Positions 1 to 11,211 of a DNA stretch of 64,000 nt are shown here, one piece after another (position 1 is the first letter of the stretch; each line of letters begins with the position of its first letter). This DNA comes from Neofusicoccum parvum. Its lineage: Eukaryota > Ascomycota > Dothideomycetes > Botryosphaeriales > Botryosphaeriaceae. The stretch lies in NCBI GenBank assembly GCA_020912385.1, contig CP087207.1, forward strand, positions 2,852,001 to 2,916,000. Reading direction: 5' to 3'. A program made the translations under genes and the position numbers. A model generated the notes under the pieces. That model was not told the DNA's origin. It ran no database searches and was given only the letters and a program-made list of their open reading frames with translations.

Positions 1-331
1 TAAGCAAACCGAAATCATCCTCCAACCGAATGGCCGCACACACAGCGAGAATGTGTAGTCATCATGAAAGTATCTCAGTATGCAATTTGCTATCGCGCCT
101 CTTTTTTGGTATCTCATCCCAGAAAATGCTTCGGGGCGCTTGCGCTGCACAACAATTTGATCTTCGAAATAGTAGAAAGAAAATGATATCGTTACTTTGC
201 GTCCCGTCCTCGCGATTCCACCACCGCAAATTGCACCAATATGTCCGAAAACAATAAACTAGCTCCACCAAATGAAGATTCAAACCACTGCTCTATTTAC
301 ACATCTCTCTTTCTCCCCAAGACTGACCCAT
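1..331. other. 3' flank of the catalase gene
   Basis: This stretch lies downstream of the catalase stop codon and is richer in A and T than the coding DNA beside it. The short ORFs on both strands show no recognisable protein. It probably holds the catalase 3' untranslated region and polyadenylation site, but no signal stands out clearly enough to place. Confidence 0.5.
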
Positions 332-2725
332 CTAGTTGTCAGTAGGGAACCTGCTGAAGTGCTTGAACACGGTCAAGCCCTCGATGATGTCATCAGCAGT
401 GGCGTCCTTGAAAACACCGTCACCACTGGGGATGTTCAGGCTAGTGAGAGCGGAGCCAGAGCTGCCAAGAGCACCAACGGTCTTGCCGTAGCGGAAGGCG
501 TCGAGCAGGATCTGACCGGGGCGACCGGCGGGGAAGAGAGTCGAGGTGGAGTTGCCAGAGACGATAGACGCGGCATTAGGCGCAACGAAGACGGCATCAA
601 AGTCCGTGGCATCAGCAGCGGCGTAGGTCTGGTCGACGCCAGAAATGAGGCTCTCAGCGACGACAACAGTGTCAACGTTCTGCTCAGCAAGAGTGCTCGC
701 GATCGTAGCGACGGAAGTATCGTTCGCGGCGTTGATGGAAGTCAGAATTCCGACCTTCAGACCATCAAGCTTCGGCAGACGATCAGAGTTGGGACGGACG
801 CTAGCAGTGGTGTTGTCATGGTAGTAGGTCGGGTCGGCCGCAGGAGCAGACATGCCGAGGGCTTGGGCAACACGCTCGGCGATGTCATGGCTGACGCGGT
901 TCAGCTGAATCAGAACATTGTTCTGGACGACCTTCGAGGTAAGCTTCGAAGTCTCGAAGCGGATGGCGTTGACCAAGAACTGCTGCTCGACCTTGTTCAA
1001 GCTGTTGAAGAAGAGACGAGGCTGGGACCAGACATCATTGAAAGTCGAAGACACAGCGCGGACAAGCTTGCCGGAGGTGCTGCGGTTGGGAGCAGTGAAG
1101 AAGCCACGTCCTTCCTCCTGGGTAGCTTGCTTGGGCTAATGTGAAGACGCGCAATCAGTTTCAGTGACCAATAGGGCGCAAGGTAAATAAACTTACGTAG
1201 CCGTTGTTGAGGGTGTTGGGGGAGTAAGCAGCCGTGTTCAGCGGGATGTAGTGCTGGCCAGCACCATCGCGGTTGTTGTTGTGCCACGGGACGCGCGGCT
1301 GGTTGATGGGGAGCTGCTCAAAGTTGGGGCCGCCGTGGCGGTTGAGTTGCGTGTCGAGGTATGAGTAGATGCGGCCCTGCAGAAGAGGATCATCGGAGAA
1401 GTCAACACCGCGAACGATGTGGCCGGGTTGGAACTATTTTGATGTTAGCGCTTACTCAATTACTGTCTCGGGAAATCAGCTTACCATGACCTGCTCGGTC
1501 TCGGCAAAGTAGTTCCTGGGGTTGCGGTTCAAGGTCATCTTTCCGAGAGGGGTAACAGGGACGTATTCCTCGGGGATGATCTTGGTGGGGTCGAGCACGT
1601 CAAAGCCGAAGCGGAGATCATCGCCCTCATCCACGATTTGCACACCAAGCTGCAAGCCATGTCAGCATACACGTATTTTCTTGGCATTGTAATTTCAATT
1701 GGTCACTTACCTCCCACTCGGGGAAGCGGCCCTTCTCAATGGACTCGAACAGATCTTGGCGGTGGAAGTCGGCGTTCTTGCCAGCAGTGACTTGAGCCTC
1801 TTCCCAGGTAAGACCAGCCTTGCCCTGGAGGGACTTCCAGTGGAACTTGACGAGCTTGGAGGCGCCGTCGTCGGTGACGAAACGGAAGGTGTGCACACCG
1901 AAACCGTCCATGTGGCGGAAAGACCTGACAATACCGTGCTGAGCCATGGCCCAGAAAAGGGTATGCAGAGTGCTAGGCTGCTGGCTGAAGAAGTCCCAAG
2001 CGCTGTCGTGGGCGGTAGCGGCTTGCGGGATCTCGCTGTCGGGCGAAGGCTTGACGGCGTGGATCAAATCCGGGAAAAGAATAGCGTCCTGGATGAAGAA
2101 GACTGGGATGTTGTTGCCAACAATGTCTTGCATGCTGATTAGCGTGGCTGAACTTTGTTCAATTTTAAGTGATAAACCCACCGAAGTTGCCCTCGTCGGT
2201 GTAGAGCCTGACGGCGAAACCGTGGACATCACGGGCGGTATCAGCAGAGCCTCTGCTACCTGCGACAGTGGAGAAGCGAAGGAAGACCGGGGTCTCCTTG
2301 CCAGCCTCAGCGAGGAAAGAGGCGCCGGTGATGTTGGACCAGTCGGCATAGGAAGTGAAAACACCGTGGGCAGCAGCACCACGGGCGTGCACAGCACGCT
2401 CGGGCACACGCTCGTGGTCGAAGTGCTGGATCTTCTGGCGGAAGATGAAGTCCTCGAGGAGCGTAGGTCCACGCTCGCCAGCACTCAGGCTGTTCTGGTC
2501 AGAGAAAGGACCGCCAACGTCACTGGTCAGGAAGACATCGGTGTCGTTGAGCTCGAACTGGGCCATGAACTCGTCGGTGCTCGCGGCCTCAGCGCGGGCC
2601 TGAATGTTAGGGTGGCCTTCCGGGACATCGCGAGCAGCAATGTCGGCGCCCATGTAGGGGCAGCCGATGGCGGAAGCAGAGCCCGCAAGGGCGGCGGCAG
2701 TCAATCCAAGGGTCGGCAAATGCAT
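332..2725 (-). CDS. Secreted large-subunit catalase
   Basis: Breaks hydrogen peroxide into water and oxygen; secreted or wall-bound. Five exons in transcription order: 2725-2182, 2126-1711, 1649-1485, 1433-1197 and 1135-332, joined by GT-AG introns of 51-61 bases, giving 721 residues, the usual size of large fungal catalases. Residues 1-19 form a signal peptide (hydrophobic core, AlaSerAla end), which is why the ATG at 2725 is preferred over the in-frame codon at 2752. Visible motifs are the catalytic His near 114 (VHARG), the VGNN Asn near 186 after the first intron, and the haem-ligand RxxxY with Tyr about 400 (GRIYSY). Residues about 575-721 form the DJ-1/amidotransferase-like C-terminal domain that separates large from small catalases. 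It resembles Aspergillus CatB-type enzymes; the exact paralogue is not resolved. Confidence 0.95.
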
Positions 2726-2784
2726 GGTTGATGAGGCTTGAGGTTGCACCAACTGGTCGGGCAGAAGCAGGCGGCTCTGGAGAC

Positions 2785-2791
2785 TTATATA
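2785..2791 (-). promoter_or_regulatory. TATA box of the catalase gene
   Basis: Read on the minus strand the sequence is TATATAA, lying about 60 bases upstream of the catalase ATG, a normal spacing for a fungal TATA element. The neighbourhood is otherwise GC-rich, so the match stands out. Function is inferred. Confidence 0.5.
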
Positions 2792-2801
2792 TGAAAATCA
2801 A

Positions 2802-2831
2802 GCACGACCAGGCACGACCAGGCACGACCAG
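2802..2831. repeat. Three tandem copies of a 10-base unit in the catalase promoter
   Basis: The unit GCACGACCAG occurs three times head to tail with no mismatch, directly upstream of the catalase TATA box. It could bind a regulator or be a simple replication-slippage product. No known factor site is recognised. Confidence 0.8.
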
Positions 2832-5800
2832 GCGGCTGGACCGGTGGATTAGGACAGCAGCAGTTGGCAGCGAACCTTGACCCCGGTGTCTTGGCCTTCG
2901 GGGGGCCATCAATCTCAGGTCATTTGGGCAGATCCCGTCTTGGGCCTATAGGTGAGGTGATTGAAAGTGGAGCGGCGGGGGGCGACATGGGAGCGGCCAC
3001 GCAGACGCGCATGCGGTGGCACGGGCACAGCGGGCATCCAGGGAAGGCGGACGATGGGAAAGCAAAGTGGATGGGATTGATGGCGCCAAGACCAAAGGGC
3101 AACGGGCCCCTAGCGGATCCCCGCGCGTGGCAGGCTGATCCATGCAGGGCTTTTCCCCGAGCACCCAGCACTTCTCGCGGTGCGTGTCCGCTGACGGCGG
3201 ACAGCTTGGAAATGCACGCACGCTGACTTGCCGGTGGCAACGGCTCACGAGTCGACGTGCGACGGCGAGTAATGCGGGCGCGGGAGCACCAGCGCCTTGC
3301 CCGCTGCGGCTTAAGTTGGGAGTGAGATTGATTGACGCGGCCATGGATGTAGAAACAGAACGAAACAGTCAGCTGGAGTTGGCTGCGGATGACGAAGGCA
3401 GGGCAGCGCGCACGGGCAGACGGGCAGGACGAGCCGTGCAGCGGCAGGACGAGAGGTACACGGCCGGGCCGGAGCAGCAGCGGGCCTGCAACGGCGCCGG
3501 GAGGGCGCTCTGGTTGGGGCAAGCCGAGTCCTTGGCTGCGGTGTGATGGAGTGATGGACAGGAGAGGCGGCGGCTACGGCTTATGTCAAGCGCAGGAGCC
3601 AGACCATGGGCTGAATAATGGCTGGAGAGCGACTGGCGACGACGCCTGCGGTGAGCCGTCAGGCCAGCAGATCCGCGCTCGGCAGCGTGCTGGCGAAGAC
3701 GGCGGCGGGGCGGCGGGGCGCGGTGCGGCTCGAGTGCGGCGAATTGGGGCACCGGCTGTGCTGGGCGGGCGCGGACGGCGGGTGTATCGATCGGTGGCTG
3801 CAGGCGCACAGCCAGTTGGGACGGCCGGGGGGGAGGCGGCCGCGACGAGGAGCAGCGCAGCGGTCGAATCGAGATGACGTTGGGCGGCGCGCTGCTGGCG
3901 TCACTTTGGGCTTAGCGAGCGCTCCGCCGGCAGGCAGCGCGGCACAAGCCACCGCGCGCTGCTTATGCACACCGCGAGGTCTCGAACCGTGCTGCTCTCA
4001 CCTCCAGGCACCACCTACCCGTGCCTGGTTCCTGCCTGGCCTGCCCCGGCTCTCTGATCGCAATTTCACGCGAAACGGCTGCTGCTCCGCATCGACGGCC
4101 GCGCTGCCTCGGCCCCGGCATGCTGAAACAGGTTACGGCCATGCCGTTGAGCCTGCTCGCACCTGGCTGGCATGAGGGAACGCCGCAAGGCCTGTGGGGG
4201 AGCACACGCGCCGTCCACTCCGCCGGGCGCTGCGCAGGGTTATCTCCGCCGCTGCGCCAGATCCAGCCAGCCAGCGCGCGTGCAATGTCATAGCAACGCC
4301 CAGCTATCCACTCTTTTAGCTCGCAGCTCCTGCGCGTTGCGTCAGGCGGCGAGACCGCGAAGCATGAGCTAAGCTTGCAGAGAACACCGAGAAGCTCGCA
4401 GCCCTCCCCTTCTCCTTCGGGTGGCACAGCGGTGAAGTGTTGCTCGCTGCAGATGGCGTGCAGTGCTCCGAGCGTGCTGCCGCCATGCGTCTGCTGCGAG
4501 ATCGATTGTCATGTTTGGTTTCGAGAACCGCTCCCCTATTCTGCTGATTCGTCGCGTCGCCGACTGCCAGGCATGCCCCAAGTGGAGGGACAAGTCCCCG
4601 AGCTCGCCGTGAGCCCCTCTCATCAGCTACACGGCCCCCGCTGTAAAACCGCGCAGCACACCCTCACTTCCACCCCGTGCAACCAAGACTGCTCCACGAG
4701 CGCGCAAACGCAGTCCAGTGGCGGATCTCGCCAGTCCGCCCGTATTCCGAGATAAGCATAGGGAGGTGAGACAGAAGTCAATCGTTATTCGCAGCCATTT
4801 GGCTATCATGCTTACTCGCTCCGCAAGGTCGGTGGGATAGCTCTCGCGCCTGGACTGGGCATCCCCGCCCACCGCTAGCGCCCTGCGAAAGCCACCCCCG
4901 CTGATGGCGAGGGCCGTATTTCGACTACATGAGCTCTTGTACATGCTCAGCCTGAACGGGCTCTACAACTGCCGGCTGCGGTGCCATCTGCCGGCGGATG
5001 GCCCCGGCTGCGCCACGTTTGGTCGGCTGCGGAACAGAGGGTTGAAACAAACCTTTGTCCTCGTCTTCTCGAACACGCCTGCCAGCTGCATCCTCGCCGC
5101 TCCCAATGGAGACATCCGGCCCCGCTGCCTGCCAAGACGACGACCGCTGCGCGGCCCACGAGGACGGAGGCGAAGGAGATGAAGGAGCAGGTGCGTTCGT
5201 GGCGGCGCCGGGCGTCGTGGCGGCGTGGTTGGCCTGGAGGGCCGTGGCATTTGGCATGAGGCTGCTGCGCGCACGCTATGCCGCGACGGGCAGGCAGCCG
5301 ATCGCCCGGGGAAGCCACGGAGCCACCTGCCCTGCCCTATTTCCTCGCCGTCTCAAGCTGCCGGTGCCGACGAGCAGACATCACCCCATCCGCAAGACTC
5401 ATGGCGACGGAGCTACCCCGCCGGAGCCGGACCTCTACAGACTCCGCGCGACAAGCAGCACACCAAGGAGCTTGCTGACTCGACTCGTGTCCAGCCGGCC
5501 AGAGGTTCCTCTGCGCCGTCCGCCGTCTCAGTCTCGGACGCTGCCCAGAAGCGCGGTCCAGCTCTGCCCCATAAGGCAGCCATTCAGGAACAGGCAGGTA
5601 CAGCCCGAACGGGCGGAATGTGCCCGAATTGCCGGCTGCGCTGTCAGCCGACATACAGCACGCCCGATTGGCGACTCGACGTAAGCAGAGTGCCGCGAGG
5701 GGCGCGTCGTTCTCTTGCCTGTTTGCGCTGCCGCTGACTCGCCATCGAACCATTGCCGTGGGATTTGCGCGCACGCAGACGCACGGGGAGAAACGCCGTG

Positions 5801-7992
5801 GCTTCTCGAAGGGAGGGGCCGCCCACGGCAAACCGTCAGGCGCTCCGCAAAACGGGCCGAGGAATCTGGGGGAGGCCGTGGACAGCGTGCTCCCGATCCG
5901 CGTCCAGCTACAGAAAGGGGCTGCCAGGGAGCATCGCCGGCAGCCGGCAGCATCCACGCGTGTTCAGCTGATGGCGAGCACCCGCAGCTACCCAGGACCT
6001 GGCGCTGCACATCCACCTGCTGCTTTCGGGTCCACAGCGGTAAATCAGTAAACCTAATAGGCGAAGCACGGCCGTAATAAAACACGCCCTCTCGGCCCAA
6101 TCACAGCCCCCGCCGCCACATTAGAAGAGAAATAATAGCGCCTGTATTCGGCCGTCACTATCACATTTCCAAGCCCAGCAGACTGCTGTTCTCCGCTGGG
6201 CCACGCACGTGTATCCACTTTACCACGCCACACGCCTGCATCGCTATTTCTGCTTTCTGCCTTGCCAAGGACAGACTCCATGTGGCCCAAGGAAATTATT
6301 TATAGCACGCTCTAATCATCGTCGTCGAGCGGACGAGGATTTGCTCCACCGCTCCCCATGCGCACAATCAGCGATTTTTGGCGACACCAAATTTCTCCGC
6401 ATTGATGCAAGGGACTGGAGCGTTTCCCAATCAGCCAAGTGCGAAGGCCTCAACCAATTCCACCTGCATGTGACAGCTACTCCTTCTCCATTGGCAAATC
6501 TCGGCCGTCGTCCGTGTTTTCTCTCGCTGCACCAAGAGCTCTATTTGAGACGGTTTCCCGTGTTTTTCCTTATCCCTTGCTTGCACTCTCTCGTCAAAGG
6601 AAACGATCGGCGCCGCTCCCCGAGACGGACGAGAAGCCACGGCCAGCGGTCTGTACTCAACTCGCAGCCGCTTTACCGGCGACATGACAGGCCGGAAGTT
6701 GCACCCGGGAACATGCCCCACAGGACCGCCGAAAAGAAACATCGCCAAGCCAGAGACAACGCGTTCGAGGCTGTCGGAGATTTCACTTGGCAGGTCGAAG
6801 AAGTGCTGACGTGTTTCGCGATAACGTTGGCTGCAGCGCCCGTCTAGCGCGAGCCACTCTCGACAAGTGTAAGGGGGAGCACACATGGTGGGCAGTGGAA
6901 GCTCTCCTCAAACCCAATTGTCGCCATGACTTTGTGCCAAAAAAAAAAAAAAAACATCCTCACAAACGCTTCGGCAATCCTTGTGATCAGACCTGATTGT
7001 GTTGTGGATATGCTAGGTTTCCTTCGCGCTGGCCGTCAAATGTATCATTCGTGCTGCGTTCAAGAAGCATCCTTGGTTGAACTTGTCTTTTCACACCTCG
7101 GAACAAAAAGCTGTTGTAGTGACCTGCGAGCACAGGGCAAAGCCACTATCTCTCCGCCTTTTTCCCTCCTGTCCATATCCGGCGCTCGTACGTCCAATGC
7201 CAACCCACGGGTCCCCAGCAGAAGGGACAATGACAGCTTGCAACAAGCTTTGGCCCTGCTCATCATCGACGCCGGTTCTCTATGCTCAGTTGGCGCATAC
7301 GTCCGACATGCGCTTTCGCATCAGAGTTAACGATATATCTTTGCTCTCTCGGGATCTCACATGAGTTCACCATCGTGCGTTACATAGCTAGCATATGGCT
7401 GTCCAATCAAGACGGCTTTCAATGACAACCTCAAGCAAAATCAGGAATCAGATATCGCCTGTTGATGTGGAAGCTCTTATCACTGTGTTGGACCTGCTGG
7501 CGGAGAAGAGAAAAGAGCTTGGTACCCGGAACGCGCATTCCAAGCTCAAGAAAGCGAGTCCGCGGACGTGCTTGATCCTTAGCCGAAAATGGTGAAGTAT
7601 TGCACCAATTGTCACTGATGGAGTTGGTGAGCAAGTTGATTCGATCTTTTACATACGGTTGATGCAGTGACAAGGTCAGCTCATGAAAAACTACTCAATT
7701 TAGTATTCTGCGAGCGCTACAACACAGTATCTTTTTTTTCCTGGAGCTGGTTTTAGCCAATGAAGTCAGTTGCACTAGACTCCATCAAGGACTGCCAAAA
7801 CCGCATGTCCGATTGAAAGACCTCCCTGAGTAGGCTTGGTAAATTCCTTGTTGCATGTGGTTTTTCCAATAAACACTTCAGCTACTCGTAGAGGTGTTTG
7901 CGAGGCAATTTTTAGTCAACTACTTTGTTTTCGGGAGAATAGTGATTATACATATATGAGATGGTGGGGTATATACATAAAACTACCTATAT
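2832..7992. other. 5.2-kb region without a recognisable gene
   Basis: From about 2860 to 6050 the DNA is very GC-rich and shows overlapping ORFs in several frames whose products are low-complexity Arg/Ala/Gly/Pro/Ser strings with no domain, signal peptide or consistent splice structure. They look like compositional noise. From about 6900 to 7990 the sequence turns AT-rich, with a 16-base A run at 6939-6954. The catalase promoter must occupy the left end. No repeat family, tRNA or transposon is visible. Confidence 0.5.
6939..6954. repeat. Poly(A) homopolymer run
   Basis: A run of 16 A residues lies inside the gene-free region. It is a simple mononucleotide tract. With no adjacent retroelement coding sequence it gives no support for a retroposed copy. 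Confidence 0.8.
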
Positions 7993-10536
7993 CTAAAGGA
8001 AAAAAAAGAAAAAGAAGCTCACTGCAAACATTCGAAAGCAAGCCGTCCCCGACATATCCGAAAAGGAGGGTGAAGAAGCGCCAACAGAGATCTCAGCCGC
8101 ACCGGTAGCGGCCGCCGCACTCCCACTCTCCCCTGAAGATGCCACCGGCCGAGTCTGCCTCACCTCCCCCATCGACTTCGAACCTCCCGACGAACGTGAC
8201 ACCGTCCCCCAACCTACCGAGCCATTCACTCCCGCGGTCGATCCAACCACCCCATCCTCCGTCCGAGCCTCGGACCCACCCGCCCCCGCAAGCACCGTGA
8301 TCCACGCCTCCCCATCCGCAGCGCCTCCACCACCACCCGCTCCAACCACCCCCGTCGCCAGCGCACCCCACCCAACAGTCGAAGTCCCCCTCCCCCCCTC
8401 CACCAAGACACCCCCCTCCCCAGCCCTCACCACCCCTACCCCCGCCACCTCCACCGCCGGCCCGCCAACCTCAACCGTCGTTGTGCCGCCATCAGCACCC
8501 ACGACAGCCACGACGCCGGGCGCAAGCCGCAGCACTGTGTACGTCTCATCCGCAGCCGAGACGGCGACGGCGACGGCGGAGTACGGGATCGCGGCCGGCG
8601 ACGCATCGGCGGCGGCGGCGAGGAGGAGCAGGGCGGACGAAGCGAGCTGGAGGGTGCGGCCGGCGACGGGGACTCGGGCGGAGGCGGGGACGGATGTGGT
8701 GCGGCCGGCGAGGGCGACGCGGCCGTCGCGGAAGGCGGTGACGGTCTGGGTGCCGATGGCGAGGATGGCGGCGAGGGCGGTTGGTGGGGGGTTGGCGGTG
8801 GGGGAGGTAGTGGTGGGCTTTTTGTTGGCTGGCGGGAGGGGGTTTGTTCTGATCGCGGCTTCTGGGTTGCCTGGATCCGCGAAGGCTGTCTGGTCCAGAA
8901 TGGGTTCGATGGGGTTTGGAGGGGTGGATGGCTGGGCTGGAGGGTTTGGTGAGGCTGCGGTGTTCTGAGGCTGTGCGCTCACCGTGACGCTTAAATATTG
9001 CCCTGGTGGGCCAGGAATCACGGAGCGTCCAGGATCTTGTGTCTCTGCAGGATCAGCATTCTGCTGAGTTACCACGCTGATTGGGACTGAGATGCTGGAA
9101 GCTGCATTTTGATGCCGAGATTCTGCTACGGGATCACCCGTGATGCTTGGTGCTCCTCCACTACCAATACCATCTCTGGCTGCCGATGAAGAAAGCTGCA
9201 GATTAGTGGAGCCTGTAGCGGACGAAGAAGTAGTACGGGCTGTAGCAATGCTCAGAGGAAACATTGCTGCTGCAGTCGTCAAAGCCCTTGAAATATATCA
9301 GCAGTGCCCACAATCAGGTTTCGCATTCCCAGTGACCGTCTTCTCACTTACTGCGGGGGGTCGTAGATTCCAAACTGGTTATGATCGAAGTTACAATGCT
9401 TCCAGAAGGGATACCCAAAACGTTTGAAGTTCATGTGGAACGCGAGCCGTGGATTGCACCTGTTGACATCGTTCTTGATGTAAGAAGTAAGTTGGACCTC
9501 GGCGGGCTGAGTCGAGGGGCAACTGAGTGCCAGATCGCTCAAATAGAGTTGCCGGGTTTCTAATCTCTTAGTCGTCTGTGCTTCGCCTTTGTACGGGACA
9601 AGAGTTGAGATTTCTTCCAAGTCGAATCCGAAGACTCCGTTTCTTGCTGTTGGACCCAAATTCCCGCAGTCGTTCGTGGCTTTGAGGGTGTCCATAACAA
9701 GATAGACAGACGGCGAGGTGCTTAAATCTCTTAGGATGTCATCGAAGGTCAGTTTTGATAATTGAAAACTTACAATGTATAGTCGTACTTCGAATTGTAA
9801 ATGGTAGACGCATATGTTGCGTTTGGCGTGTCTGTCGGCCAGTAGTATACCTGGATTGTGCCCGCGAATCTGCATGTAAATCAGACAGATTCTACGGCAA
9901 TTACATCTTTGCAACATACACTCTGCAAGGGCCCCAATTCCAGTTCTCTTTTAACTTCGATCTTGGGCCTGAGTGATACGTGGTGCAGAAAGAACAAGTG
10001 TTTTCAGGAAGAGTCTGGTTTACCCAGTCCGGACAGTTGACACAATTGTCTTCAGGACCAGAGAGGGTTGCGTAATCAATCGGTGGTATTGTGCCACACC
10101 AGTTGGTGGGAGCTGCAGTGATAGAAGCATTATTCTGCTGGATGCGGGTTGGTGTACTATTCGTGAACGCGCTTTCTGTGGCCTTGGCGGAAACAACTGC
10201 AGCTATTAAAGCTGGTGATGGTACGCTTGGTGGAGACGAGACACCAGAGGTCTTCAACGTGCTTGATGAAGATGAAGTAATGCTGATGATAGACTCCTCG
10301 GTTGACGTATTTGCTCCAAGACCCTCCAAAATCAGCTTGCCAAGATTCGGGTTGGTGCTTGAGGCTTTATTACGACTCGTGTATGAGGAGTTGAATAGCC
10401 GCAATTCTGGCGCCATTAGTGGGATGCACACTCGCTCCATGCGCATTTACTTACCTGAAGGGGGGCCAGATGTGGCCGCAGGGACGATGCAAACGAAAAG
10501 CCATAAGAGTGCAGACAGACACGTTAAGGTCCACAT
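7993..10536 (-). CDS. Secreted Ser/Thr/Pro-rich fungal surface protein
   Basis: Five exons in transcription order: 10536-10455, 10406-9922, 9850-9774, 9729-9352 and 9286-7993, giving 771 residues. Residues 1 to about 23 are a clear signal peptide (MWTLTCLSALLWLFVC start). A Ser/Thr-rich stretch follows, then a Cys-containing domain (residues about 150-340) spread over three introns. It carries CRVYYWP across an intron and ends in CNFDHNQFGIYDPP, a pattern I associate with a common uncharacterised family of fungal secreted proteins. The rest is Pro/Ala/Gly/Val-rich with GGPAVEV-like repeats typical of that family. Introns of 48, 71, 44 and 65 bases all keep frame. It is probably wall-associated or GPI-anchored; the C-terminus is odd, ending in a run of Phe read from a pyrimidine tract. 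Function unknown. Confidence 0.75.
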
Positions 10537-11211
10537 GGCGGTAAACGTCCGTTCGACCTGTGTAGTAAGAACGTGTTGTCATCAGTAACTACGTGACATG
10601 ACTCTTGTTAATAGGAATTCTCTGCTTTACACCATGTTCAACCCCAAGTCTGTCATTGGATTTCTATGCCTGCAGATGTCAGCTTTCCCTGCAGGGGTTC
10701 GCGCGTCATCATACGACATGTGGGGCTGTTTGTGATGAGGCTGAAATGATGTTCAAGATTGGGGGCGAGATCAGGGTTGAGATACACTTGGTTGTAGGGC
10801 TGTGGCTACCACCTGCATTGAGCACGGAGCTTCATCAAGGATGAACGAGTTGCCTAAAACTTTTTGGGTGAGCGGCTGTGCTCCAAAACTGGATGAGGCT
10901 GGCCTAATTTAGTAACATGTGCGTACGCAGCTGAAAAGCTCAGACATCTCAATCCCTTCTGCGTGAGGGCGCATTGGTATCCCTGTCTCGCCCCCAAACC
11001 ATACCACCCTCGTCATGGGTTTCGGCCTAGCAGTTTAGAAGCCTTTAAGTGTCTTCTTAGGCGGCCTGGTGGCATCGACGGTGCTCAAAATTTTGGTATT
11101 TATTTCGTATATCCCGCACAGGCCAGTCTGATAGCTAAGCCGTGAAACTTGCGAAGTCCCGTTGACAACAAGGCGCAAAGGTGACGAGTGCCATGAGCGT
11201 CTTGTCTGTTT
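10537..11211. other. Intergenic region between surface-protein gene and Ku80 gene
   Basis: It lies upstream of the surface-protein start and downstream of the Ku80 stop, with both genes on the minus strand. It should contain the promoter of the first and the terminator of the second. No distinct element, RNA gene or credible additional ORF is seen. Confidence 0.5.

Noticed and set aside
272..1144. 290-codon plus-strand ORF opposite the catalase 3' half
   Set aside because: It mirrors the catalase codons, has no domain of its own, and arises from GC-rich third positions.
1946..2731. 261-codon plus-strand ORF opposite the catalase 5' half
   Set aside because: Shadow of the well-supported catalase exons, which have motifs and consistent introns.
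3142..4175. Several overlapping plus- and minus-strand ORFs in GC-rich DNA
   Set aside because: Arg/Ala/Gly/Pro-rich products in every frame, with no signal peptide, domain or splice logic.
6431..6886. 151-codon minus-strand ORF
   Set aside because: No recognisable motif and an equally open frame on the other strand.
6939..6954. Poly(A) run as the tail of a retroposed gene
   Set aside because: No processed coding sequence or target-site duplication lies upstream of it.
8297..8968. 223-codon plus-strand ORF, Pro/Thr-rich
   Set aside because: Antisense to the last exon of the surface-protein gene, whose signal peptide and four introns give it much stronger support.
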